Positions 54,192-64,000 of a DNA stretch of 64,000 nucleotides are shown here, piece by piece. The stretch covers positions 18,242,501 to 18,306,500 of the forward strand of contig NC_079882.1 of assembly GCF_029227915.1 (NCBI RefSeq), in the 5' to 3' direction. The notes beneath the pieces are model-generated. The model was not told the origin of the DNA. It saw only the letters and a program-made list of their open reading frames with translations, and did not search any database. Positions within the stretch are counted from its first letter, which is position 1. The number at the start of each line of letters is the position of its first letter. Source of the stretch: Hydractinia symbiolongicarpus (lineage: Eukaryota > Cnidaria > Hydrozoa > Anthoathecata > Hydractiniidae). The position numbers and the translations under genes are program-made.

Positions 54192-55650
54192 TGGGGTCAA
54201 AAACCCTTACGACAAAAAATGCCTGTTGGCCGTTTATCCAAAAATCACGAGCACGAATGTCCGGTCTACAATCATCACCGGTTTTTACACTCTTTAAATC
54301 GAAATGTTCTCCAGTCAGCGGTAGCAAATTCGGTTCTAACTGTACGCCATGACAAACATCCTTGAGTAACTTTGATGTGAGGTCACGAATGTCGTTGTGA
54401 CATCTCGTAACAAAGCCACCCATCTTACACTTCATGCTGTGTTCAACGTCAAATCGAGCTCCACACACGCAAGTGCTGGGTAAGTTGGGAATGCTCTAAC
54501 TGTAGCGTAGACGCATAGCATCCCAAAACTCTTGCTTGTTGAGATAAAAACCTTGTTCAGTGATTGGCAATACATTGAGCCAATTGGAGACTCCTTTTTG
54601 TTGGTTGATGTCGTTTACCTTAACTTGCTTCACCGTCATGTTATTTCTGCATAGGGCCAGGTTCTCTTTCTGGATATCCAATTTTAAAGTTCTAACTTGT
54701 GCTTTAGCTGTTTTTGTTTTTCGAACATCGTAGATACCGTCAATGTCTTGCTTTTTGAGTCGACAAGACATTTTGTGATTATTCTCGAATTGTTAAATTG
54801 TACTTGTGCGTCGTCAGGAAAAATTGTGAGATCCAATCCACCAAATCGTGTGGGAAGTGATAGCAAAAGACTTTCGTTTTCGGAGCATAGATGACCACCA
54901 GTTATCGCAGGTATGAATTCGTTTCTGACGACTGTCTCTATCGGTTGAAGTGATTTTTTTATGTCAGGAACGGTCCGGAAAAGAAATGTCAATTTAGTTT
55001 TAAAACCAGTTACAAACGCACAATAAGATGATTGAGGTTCTAGTTCAGCAAGCTTTGAGAGAAGTTTTAGCTGTTCAACTAAACTTGCAACTTTGCTGTT
55101 AAAATATTCAATCTTGTAAGACTGACTACCAATGACTGCACCGAGATGACTTTGACCAGTCGATGTTACCAAAATATTTAAATCTAAGTTTTGCTCAGCA
55201 CTAAGTAGATACTCTTGTTTCACAATTAGATGGGATTTAGTCGCTTTCGGGAAGTAGCCGTATTTCAACGATTTTCGACCAAAATTCTTTAATTTCGTAA
55301 AGTTTCCCAGCAATAGTAAAATCATCAGCGTATGCAACCTCTTTCAGGGTGTGGTCATTCGAACGTGTATTGTTGAGAAGTGCTTTCAAGAATGGTATGA
55401 TTCCAATAGCATACGAAGCCATCGACGTCGGATCGCCATGTGTGGTGCCTTCCCTCGAAAGAACCTCCTTTCCGACTATCACGAATAAACGTTCGGGTAC
55501 AGCATAACAGTTGTTGATGAACGTAGCAAATATTGGGCATAACTTCGAAATGTTATGCACCATTACCTTTCTATTAATTGAGTTAAAGGCATTCTCGGCA
55601 TCGATTAGAAGAACATCTGCCATTATGAATCTTAACGCGGTTTGGGGCAT
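54192..55650 (-). pseudogene. Unclassified RT with C-terminal zinc motif and PD-(X)n-D nuclease (broken)
   Basis: On the minus strand from 55650: motif A LLIDAENAFNSINR, motif B EGTTHGDPTSMASYAIG, motif C VAYADDF, thumb-like GYFPKATKSHLIVKQ, PTRFGGLDL, then NWLNVLPITEQGF, the finger CVCGARFDVEHSMKC (C-x-C..H..C), and RPDIRARDFWINGQQAFF followed by VVRVFDP. RPD plus 15 residues fits the PD-(X)n-D signature of R2-like restriction-type nucleases, but the final Asp seen in relatives is Val. Damage includes frameshifts near 55265 and 54740, a TAG at 54496, and the transposon insertion. It is probably 5'-truncated. Confidence 0.75.
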
Positions 55651-55749
55651 GGTCTCTAATTAGTTTGGTCAAAAAAGTAAACACTACCGCCCGTGAAGTT
55701 GTGCAGTTGAATCTTCTTCTTCGCAGAATTATATTTGTGGATTATAAAT

Positions 55750-56060
55750 ATAGGAGGTTCAAACTGTGCAGTTAATGGATGTTGTAACAGCAATGCCAGG
55801 ATTTTTAAGTGGAGAGCTGAATTCTGTTCACGAGGGAAAAACTAGAAAAGAGTGTGAATGTTGGTTAAATCCCCCCTAAAGGATATACTGTTTCCCTTAC
55901 GAAAAACGAAAGAAGTGGATCATTGCTTTACGAAGGGTAAATAGAGATAAATCAGAATGGTAACCTTGTGCCAGTGACCGAGTGTGCTCTGAACATTTTG
56001 TTGATGGAGAACCTGTGCTGCTCTGTGTAATTTGAAACTTCTATTGATCAAACCGAAAGT
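55750..56060 (+). pseudogene. THAP-domain remnant (unit 1)
   Basis: The plus strand gives KWRAEFC, then (after shifts) EGKTRKECEC and YCFPYEKRKKWIIALRRVNR, a TAA, and RVCSEHFVDGEP. The C..C..FP..W..AL..VCSEHF pattern is a THAP finger of the kind found in ISL2EU-type transposases. It has two frameshifts and one or more stops. Confidence 0.65.
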
Positions 56061-56567
56061 AAAGAAGAAGAAAACAACATAATCAACTGGTTTAAATCTT
56101 TTTAAAAAACAGCTACTTTTATAGCTCCAAATATAATAAAATACATTATTTTGGCATAAAACATGCATAAAGCATGTATTTCATTTCTTTGTTTTAGATA
56201 CTTTGGTTTATATTAAGCCTATAATATAGCAAACAACTCCTGCCAGGATTCGAATCCTTAGGAATATTTCATACCAACTACAGAATGTAAGGTGACGTAT
56301 ATTACTTACAGAAAATGTTGTTGATAATGCTACCTATTTTTTGCACAAAATAATGAATTTTAAATTTGTAGCTATAAAAATAGATGTTTTTGTATGTGCT
56401 TTTATGTTTCCCCTCTTTCCTGCAATCAACCACTCTAGCTGTTATAAATTGTCCTCAAGTAATGCTCCTGATAGTATTCCACCAATTTAAGTTTGGTCAC
56501 TGTCAAAATTAATATGTTTGATAATATGACCATGGAGCGTACAAACCATAAAATAACAATTGTTTTT

Positions 56568-56815
56568 GTGGCGCCGTAGATTAGTGGTTATAGCTCTCGT
56601 ACTCTGTGCGGGAGACCGGAGTTCGATTCCTCTTGACGGCGATTCATCATGGGCGAGTGAATGTTACCATGGCCCAGGGTTAACCCAAGCCATGTGAGGG
56701 AAATTGAAAAATTAGCATACTGTGTGGGCCGTTGGATGTTGCCGGGAGTTGTCTAGTAGAGCGCGGGCTCTAATTGGGTCTGCGTAGCTCAAAATGAACA
56801 TTAAATACTCTAGGA
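56568..56815 (+). mobile_element. tRNA-derived SINE (unit 1)
   Basis: A tRNA-like head (56571-56642) has an A box (tagattagtggttatagc), a B box (gttcgattcc) and near-complementary ends. The stretch gcgggagaccgg...ttcgattcc resembles tRNA-Asp. A body of about 170 bp follows (gggcgagtgaatgttac, gggtctgcgtagctc). It is not a working tRNA, as its anticodon loop is irregular. Confidence 0.75.
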
Positions 56816-56823
56816 CTCTCAAT

Positions 56824-58540
56824 CTAAGCCACGGCCTCTCTTGGAAATAATAGACAGGCTATATCCCTCGATATTTGTGAGACTAGCCATGTAAAATATG
56901 CACATCTATCATCTGACTTTGTAAGGCACTGCAAAAAATATCTGTGGTTTCTCTTTAAGAATAATGAGCTGTTATTGTTTTTTAAGTAACCCAATTTGGC
57001 ATTGACATCATTGGGAGATGATTGATGGAATATGGGCATTTAATTTCCAAACCTGCCTGTTTGTTTACAACAGGAACAGGTTACAATTCGATCAGTATGT
57101 CTGGGTTTGCAAATACCATACCAGATATTTTTTGATGTAACTGCCACATATCAACATAATAGCCTTTTTTAAATTTAAACATTTTTGTATGTACATCATG
57201 CCATTTTGACGCAGTTACAACTCCTTTTCGAAAGTCAAACCAAGATTTATTTGAACTTTGCCCATAAGTTAAAGAATCAATTTTCTTTATATTTTCTGTT
57301 GTCATGGAGAGGTTTTTGTGGAACTCTGCAATACTACCTGACATTAATATGATATCATCAATACTCATTAGGTCATGTGGTTTGGAAATATTTGCTGTAA
57401 CCAACTCTCTCATAAATTTGACTTTTGCCTTTGAAACTGCTGTTTGGATAGTGTTTTCTAGGTCAATCTTTCTAACAGCTTCAGTGTTGGCAATTTTAAT
57501 TCTGTGTCATGAACAGGGTAAAACATTTTTTTAAGTATGGAAACCAAAGACCTTTTCTTTTTTCCTTTTTGGCCAAAATCCTCTCTGCTGAATTTAAATT
57601 CTTGATTTTAACAGGAATAACTTTTATTACAGGGAAACCATTCATTTGATTTACTGGATTGGTTAGCCCTAATCTCACTGCAGCTTTAACACGAAACATC
57701 ATTGCTGCAACATGATTACACCTTTCGCTTCTTCCAGCAATACAATTGCAATGGCACGACCGTATTTTACCATTTTTTTCTAAACTATCCATAACTTGTG
57801 TGATAAGTGTCCCGGATATTTTAAGATTTCCTACCACTCAGTTTTCAACACACAAAACTTGCTGTTTACATCTATTGGATGGTAAAGTAAAGGCTTAAGC
57901 CACCCTGAGTTGTAGTAACTATATGCCTTTGAGTTTTTAGAGTCGTTTAAATCTTTACTTCCCAGCTCTGACGGAAAAGAAAATCAAATAATAAAGTATA
58001 TCAGGATATGAAACGATTGGCCGCAACTTAACACCATCTTACTCATTTATCCAACTAACAGTGATGAAATAAGGATCAGGAATTTCAATTTGATCCAATC
58101 TTAATTTGCGCTTATATTCTTTCTGGAAATTTTGTTCAACTTCAGCACCTCACCACACTAGTTGCACGTTGTTTTTAAAGGGGGATTTTTACAAAGCGAA
58201 TTGAGCGGCGAATTTGAAGGCGAATTGTATCTGAGCATGCGCAGTTTTGTTTGTTATGATTTTGCATCGAAATATTCGCTTCGCTGAAAAGTAGAAAAGG
58301 GGGATTTTCACGAAGCGAATTGAACGGCGAATTCGCCATCGAATTCGCTGTCGAAGTCACCGTTCAATTCGTTTCATGAAAATCCCCCTTAACACCAGAA
58401 AATATACAAGCAACAAGCTTCTCCCAGTAACTTTTAGTGCCCGCAGTCTTAAATACTTTTTAAGCTCTTCCGCATTCATACGAGATATCATGTCATAACT
58501 CATTTTGCAGCATTTAAGTAAGATATATAATAAACACAAT
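56824..58540 (-). pseudogene. SAP-SWIM-YqaJ protein of an ISL2EU-type transposon (unit 1, broken)
   Basis: Read on the minus strand: SAP motif NAEELKKYLRLRALKVTG (about 58420-58470); after a MITE, EVEQNFQKEYKRKLRLDQIE and IPDPYFITVSWINE; then AYSYYNSGWLKPLLYHPID; the SWIM finger CHCNCIAGRSERCNHVA (about 57710-57760); and the YqaJ nuclease with YGQSSNKSWFDFRKGVVTAS, ISGMVFANPDI, the E-x-K motif LEIKCPYS (about 57030-57050) and LKRNHRYF. YqaJ is a phage-type exonuclease domain carried by ISL2EU-like transposons. Several stops (57081, 57837) and frameshifts disable it. Confidence 0.75.
58175..58392. mobile_element. TTAA-flanked MITE (unit 1) within the SAP-SWIM-YqaJ gene
   Basis: TTAA at 58175-58178 and 58389-58392 flank ends AGGGGGATTTT and AAAATCCCCC. 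Inside, gaagcgaattgaacggcgaa-type words repeat in both directions. It splits the SAP part from the rest of the gene. TTAA points to a piggyBac- or Kolobok-mobilised element. Confidence 0.75.
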
Positions 58541-58751
58541 GAAGGCGATTAATTACTGTGATGTTTATACTTCGTTTTCTAAATCTAAAATGACCCGCGC
58601 TAATATTTTTTAATCAAGGTAATTAGAGTCCAAACTTCCAATTCCGAGCGGGGCCCGGTCGTGTCGAATTGGTGTATTAACGGCCGCTTTTCTTGGTTGT
58701 GGACTGTTTAGTTTTTATTTTAAACTATTCAAAGAGATGATAACTTCTTAT

Positions 58752-58802
58752 TTTGCGCCGTAAAGGACTGTAAAAATGGTTCCAGACAGCTTGAAAATAG
58801 AA
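58752..58802 (+). pseudogene. Second THAP start (unit 1)
   Basis: The plus strand reads FCAVKDCKNGSRQLENRN and then a stop: the C-x4-C beginning of a THAP domain. It lies about 210 bp from the SAP start and is divergent to it, the arrangement expected of a two-gene ISL2EU-like element. The rest of the domain is missing here. Confidence 0.5.
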
Positions 58803-58925
58803 ATTAATTGATTGTATGATCCACTATGGCATTTTTGCAGAACTAAGCGAAGCCCCCATTTGGCATTTAAGCGCGTATTATTTTTTTCTCTTTTCTACTA
58901 TACAGCTATACTATAAATATTTAAT

Positions 58926-60001
58926 TTGAGCCAATTGGAGACTCCTTTTTGTTGGTTGATGTCGTTTACCTTAACTTGCTTCACCGTCATGTTATTTCTG
59001 CATAGGGCCAGGTTCTCTTTCTGGATATCCAATTTTAAAGTTCTAACTTGTGCTTTAGCTGTTTTTGTTTTTCGAACATCGTAGATACCGTCAATGTCTT
59101 GCTTTTTGAGTCGACAAGACATTTTGTGATTATTCTCGAATTGTTAAATTGTACTTGTGCGTCGTCAGGAAAAATTGTGAGATCCAATCCACCAAATCGT
59201 GTGGGAAGTGATAGCAAAAGACTTTCGTTTTCGGAGCATAGATGACCACCAGTTATCGCAGGTATGAATTCGTTTCTGACGACTGTCTCTATCGGTTGAA
59301 GTGATTTTTTTATGTCAGGAACGGTCCGGAAAAGAAATGTCAATTTAGTTTTAAAACCAGTTACAAACGCACAATAAGATGATTGAGGTTCTAGTTCAGC
59401 AAGCTTTGAGAGAAGTTTTAGCTGTTCAACTAAACTTGCAACTTTGCTGTTAAAATATTCAATCTTGTAAGACTGACTACCAATGACTGCACCGAGATGA
59501 CTTTGACCAGTCGATGTTACCAAAATATTTAAATCTAAGTTTTGCTCAGCACTAAGTAGATACTCTTGTTTCACAATTAGATGGGATTTAGTCGCTTTCG
59601 GGAAGTAGCCGTATTTCAACGATTTTCGACCAAAATTCTTTAATTTCGTAAAGTTTCCCAGCAATAGTAAAATCATCAGCGTATGCAACCTCTTTCAGGG
59701 TGTGGTCATTCGAACGTGTATTGTTGAGAAGTGCTTTCAAGAATGGTATGATTCCAATAGCATACGAAGCCATCGACGTCGGATCGCCATGTGTGGTGCC
59801 TTCCCTCGAAAGAACCTCCTTTCCGACTATCACGAATAAACGTTCGGGTACAGCATAACAGTTGTTGATGAACGTAGCAAATATTGGGCATAACTTCGAA
59901 ATGTTATGCACCATTACCTTTCTATTAATTGAGTTAAAGGCATTCTCGGCATCGATTAGAAGAACATCTGCCATTATGAATCTTAACGCGGTTTGGGGCA
60001 T
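58926..60001 (-). pseudogene. RT pseudogene, truncated copy (unit 2)
   Basis: Same motifs as the copy at 54575-55650, but cut off after SNWL by the unit junction, so the zinc motif and nuclease are absent. Confidence 0.75.
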
Positions 60002-60100
60002 GGTCTCTAATTAGTTTGGTCAAAAAAGTAAACACTACCGCCCGTGAAGTTGTGCAGTTGAATCTTCTTCTTCGCAGAATTATATTTGTGGATTATAAAT

Positions 60101-60411
60101 ATAGGAGGTTCAAACTGTGCAGTTAATGGATGTTGTAACAGCAATGCCAGGATTTTTAAGTGGAGAGCTGAATTCTGTTCACGAGGGAAAAACTAGAAAA
60201 GAGTGTGAATGTTGGTTAAATCCCCCCTAAAGGATATACTGTTTCCCTTACGAAAAACGAAAGAAGTGGATCATTGCTTTACGAAGGGTAAATAGAGATA
60301 AATCAGAATGGTAACCTTGTGCCAGTGACCGAGTGTGCTCTGAACATTTTGTTGATGGAGAACCTGTGCTGCTCTGTGTAATTTGAAACTTCTATTGATC
60401 AAACCGAAAGT
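60101..60411 (+). pseudogene. THAP-domain remnant (unit 2)
   Basis: Copy of 55750-56060. Confidence 0.65.
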
Positions 60412-60918
60412 AAAGAAGAAGAAAACAACATAATCAACTGGTTTAAATCTTTTTAAAAAACAGCTACTTTTATAGCTCCAAATATAATAAAATACATTAT
60501 TTTGGCATAAAACATGCATAAAGCATGTATTTCATTTCTTTGTTTTAGATACTTTGGTTTATATTAAGCCTATAATATAGCAAACAACTCCTGCCAGGAT
60601 TCGAATCCTTAGGAATATTTCATACCAACTACAGAATGTAAGGTGACGTATATTACTTACAGAAAATGTTGTTGATAATGCTACCTATTTTTTGCACAAA
60701 ATAATGAATTTTAAATTTGTAGCTATAAAAATAGATGTTTTTGTATGTGCTTTTATGTTTCCCCTCTTTCCTGCAATCAACCACTCTAGCTGTTATAAAT
60801 TGTCCTCAAGTAATGCTCCTGATAGTATTCCACCAATTTAAGTTTGGTCACTGTCAAAATTAATATGTTTGATAATATGACCATGGAGCGTACAAACCAT
60901 AAAATAACAATTGTTTTT

Positions 60919-61166
60919 GTGGCGCCGTAGATTAGTGGTTATAGCTCTCGTACTCTGTGCGGGAGACCGGAGTTCGATTCCTCTTGACGGCGATTCATCA
61001 TGGGCGAGTGAATGTTACCATGGCCCAGGGTTAACCCAAGCCATGTGAGGGAAATTGAAAAATTAGCATACTGTGTGGGCCGTTGGATGTTGCCGGGAGT
61101 TGTCTAGTAGAGCGCGGGCTCTAATTGGGTCTGCGTAGCTCAAAATGAACATTAAATACTCTAGGA
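60919..61166 (+). mobile_element. tRNA-derived SINE (unit 2)
   Basis: Copy of 56568-56815. Confidence 0.75.
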
Positions 61167-61174
61167 CTCTCAAT

Positions 61175-62891
61175 CTAAGCCACGGCCTCTCTTGGAAATA
61201 ATAGACAGGCTATATCCCTCGATATTTGTGAGACTAGCCATGTAAAATATGCACATCTATCATCTGACTTTGTAAGGCACTGCAAAAAATATCTGTGGTT
61301 TCTCTTTAAGAATAATGAGCTGTTATTGTTTTTTAAGTAACCCAATTTGGCATTGACATCATTGGGAGATGATTGATGGAATATGGGCATTTAATTTCCA
61401 AACCTGCCTGTTTGTTTACAACAGGAACAGGTTACAATTCGATCAGTATGTCTGGGTTTGCAAATACCATACCAGATATTTTTTGATGTAACTGCCACAT
61501 ATCAACATAATAGCCTTTTTTAAATTTAAACATTTTTGTATGTACATCATGCCATTTTGACGCAGTTACAACTCCTTTTCGAAAGTCAAACCAAGATTTA
61601 TTTGAACTTTGCCCATAAGTTAAAGAATCAATTTTCTTTATATTTTCTGTTGTCATGGAGAGGTTTTTGTGGAACTCTGCAATACTACCTGACATTAATA
61701 TGATATCATCAATACTCATTAGGTCATGTGGTTTGGAAATATTTGCTGTAACCAACTCTCTCATAAATTTGACTTTTGCCTTTGAAACTGCTGTTTGGAT
61801 AGTGTTTTCTAGGTCAATCTTTCTAACAGCTTCAGTGTTGGCAATTTTAATTCTGTGTCATGAACAGGGTAAAACATTTTTTTAAGTATGGAAACCAAAG
61901 ACCTTTTCTTTTTTCCTTTTTGGCCAAAATCCTCTCTGCTGAATTTAAATTCTTGATTTTAACAGGAATAACTTTTATTACAGGGAAACCATTCATTTGA
62001 TTTACTGGATTGGTTAGCCCTAATCTCACTGCAGCTTTAACACGAAACATCATTGCTGCAACATGATTACACCTTTCGCTTCTTCCAGCAATACAATTGC
62101 AATGGCACGACCGTATTTTACCATTTTTTTCTAAACTATCCATAACTTGTGTGATAAGTGTCCCGGATATTTTAAGATTTCCTACCACTCAGTTTTCAAC
62201 ACACAAAACTTGCTGTTTACATCTATTGGATGGTAAAGTAAAGGCTTAAGCCACCCTGAGTTGTAGTAACTATATGCCTTTGAGTTTTTAGAGTCGTTTA
62301 AATCTTTACTTCCCAGCTCTGACGGAAAAGAAAATCAAATAATAAAGTATATCAGGATATGAAACGATTGGCCGCAACTTAACACCATCTTACTCATTTA
62401 TCCAACTAACAGTGATGAAATAAGGATCAGGAATTTCAATTTGATCCAATCTTAATTTGCGCTTATATTCTTTCTGGAAATTTTGTTCAACTTCAGCACC
62501 TCACCACACTAGTTGCACGTTGTTTTTAAAGGGGGATTTTTACAAAGCGAATTGAGCGGCGAATTTGAAGGCGAATTGTATCTGAGCATGCGCAGTTTTG
62601 TTTGTTATGATTTTGCATCGAAATATTCGCTTCGCTGAAAAGTAGAAAAGGGGGATTTTCACGAAGCGAATTGAACGGCGAATTCGCCATCGAATTCGCT
62701 GTCGAAGTCACCGTTCAATTCGTTTCATGAAAATCCCCCTTAACACCAGAAAATATACAAGCAACAAGCTTCTCCCAGTAACTTTTAGTGCCCGCAGTCT
62801 TAAATACTTTTTAAGCTCTTCCGCATTCATACGAGATATCATGTCATAACTCATTTTGCAGCATTTAAGTAAGATATATAATAAACACAAT
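61175..62891 (-). pseudogene. SAP-SWIM-YqaJ pseudogene (unit 2)
   Basis: Copy of 56824-58540 with the same stops, so the damage predates the duplication. Confidence 0.75.
62526..62743. mobile_element. TTAA-flanked MITE (unit 2)
   Basis: Copy of 58175-58392. Confidence 0.75.
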
Positions 62892-63276
62892 GAAGGCGAT
62901 TAATTACTGTGATGTTTATACTTCGTTTTCTAAATCTAAAATGACCCGCGCTAATATTTTTTAATCAAGGTAATTAGAGTCCAAACTTCCAATTCCGAGC
63001 GGGGCCCGGTCGTGTCGAATTGGTGTATTAACGGCCGCTTTTCTTGGTTGTGGACTGTTTAGTTTTTATTTTAAACTATTCAAAGAGATGATAACTTCTT
63101 ATTTTGCGCCGTAAAGGACTGTAAAAATGGTTCCAGACAGCTTGAAAATAGAAATTAATTGATTGTATGATCCACTATGGCATTTTTGCAGAACTAAGCG
63201 AAGCCCCCATTTGGCATTTAAGCGCGTATTATTTTTTTCTCTTTTCTACTATACAGCTATACTATAAATATTTAAT

Positions 63277-64000
63277 TTGAGCCAATTGGAGACTCCTTTT
63301 TGTTGGTTGATGTCGTTTACCTTAACTTGCTTCACCGTCATGTTATTTCTGCATAGGGCCAGGTTCTCTTTCTGGATATCCAATTTTAAAGTTCTAACTT
63401 GTGCTTTAGCTGTTTTTGTTTTTCGAACATCGTAGATACCGTCAATGTCTTGCTTTTTGAGTCGACAAGACATTTTGTGATTATTCTCGAATTGTTAAAT
63501 TGTACTTGTGCGTCGTCAGGAAAAATTGTGAGATCCAATCCACCAAATCGTGTGGGAAGTGATAGCAAAAGACTTTCGTTTTCGGAGCATAGATGACCAC
63601 CAGTTATCGCAGGTATGAATTCGTTTCTGACGACTGTCTCTATCGGTTGAAGTGATTTTTTTATGTCAGGAACGGTCCGGAAAAGAAATGTCAATTTAGT
63701 TTTAAAACCAGTTACAAACGCACAATAAGATGATTGAGGTTCTAGTTCAGCAAGCTTTGAGAGAAGTTTTAGCTGTTCAACTAAACTTGCAACTTTGCTG
63801 TTAAAATATTCAATCTTGTAAGACTGACTACCAATGACTGCACCGAGATGACTTTGACCAGTCGATGTTACCAAAATATTTAAATCTAAGTTTTGCTCAG
63901 CACTAAGTAGATACTCTTGTTTCACAATTAGATGGGATTTAGTCGCTTTCGGGAAGTAGCCGTATTTCAACGATTTTCGACCAAAATTCTTTAATTTCGT
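63277..64000. repeat. Tandem unit 3, cut by the window edge
   Basis: The first 724 bp of the same unit, containing the truncated RT pseudogene on the minus strand. The array continues to the right. Confidence 0.95.

Larger units (their letters stand above)
54575..58925. repeat. Tandem unit 1 (4351 bp)
   Basis: The segment recurs at exactly +4351 (58926-63276) and +8702 (63277 to the end). Every block compared by eye is identical. The left breakpoint is inside the RT pseudogene (ttgagccaattgg). The right end of each unit (ctataaatatttaat) runs straight into the next ttgagcc. Confidence 0.95.
58926..63276. repeat. Tandem unit 2 (4351 bp)
   Basis: Copy of 54575-58925 with no difference found by eye. 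Confidence 0.95.

Noticed and set aside
56571-56642. Functional tRNA gene
   Set aside because: The A and B boxes are good, but the anticodon loop is irregular and a SINE body follows. It is better explained as a tRNA-derived SINE.

Overview
The window looks like AT-rich nuclear DNA from an early-branching animal, most plausibly a cnidarian. The reasons are spliced GT-AG genes with multi-kilobase introns, a recognisable animal ATM gene, a tRNA-derived SINE, several LINE types, a Ty1/copia element, and DNA transposons with THAP, SAP/SWIM/YqaJ and XPG-like domains of kinds common in cnidarian genomes. No prokaryotic operon, CRISPR array or phage structure is visible. Organism and superfamily names are inferences from motifs. 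No database search was possible.

Left part (256-19778, minus strand): seven coding exons with matching phases (72+198+46+165+166+160+99 = 906 nt, 302 codons) encode the N-terminus of an ATM/Tel1-type PIKK kinase. The start codon is at 19778 and the gene leaves the window on the left. Its introns are very large (up to about 9 kb) and full of repeats: old LINE pieces (2643-2726, 4835-5275), a 2.9-kb TIR element with minisatellites just inside each end (8837-11702), a MITE (12559-13092), a degraded transposon (about 15318-16770), and several repeats found again elsewhere in the window.

20-31 kb: an APE-endonuclease LINE, almost full length but with two in-frame TGA codons and a PHD-like finger after its RT domain. 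Next come a hAT-like element, then a nest of insertions: a minus-strand LINE split by a 2.39-kb TTAA-flanked Kolobok-like transposon (27975-30362) carrying THAP and DDE remnants, itself holding a smaller TIR element.

31-50 kb: mostly repeats, including a hAT-like MITE, a 3.4-kb satellite of about 45 monomers (38940-42358), a foldback MITE, and a very young copia element (44409-47801; LTRs identical by eye, 5-bp TSD) that has lost most of its RT/RNase H yet keeps one open frame. A motif, TGTCYACCAAATGC, recurs at about 32.3-32.5, 39-42.3 and 49.2-49.9 kb, usually beside (TA)n tracts.

50-64 kb: a retroelement pseudogene of an RT lineage I cannot classify, with a C-terminal zinc motif and PD-(X)n-D nuclease, is cut by a 2.92-kb transposon (51270-54191; 247-bp TIRs, TGG TSD) that encodes zinc fingers and an XPG/FEN-like nuclease and resembles Academ. 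From 54575 onward a 4351-bp segment repeats in tandem with no difference seen: 54575-58925, 58926-63276, and 63277 to past the window edge. Each unit holds part of the RT pseudogene, a THAP remnant, a tRNA-derived SINE, a SAP-SWIM-YqaJ pseudogene and a TTAA-flanked MITE.

The one confident host gene is ATM. Everything else is mobile or repetitive DNA. The most informative features are the nested insertions, two of which can be resolved to the base by their target duplications and restored reading frames.
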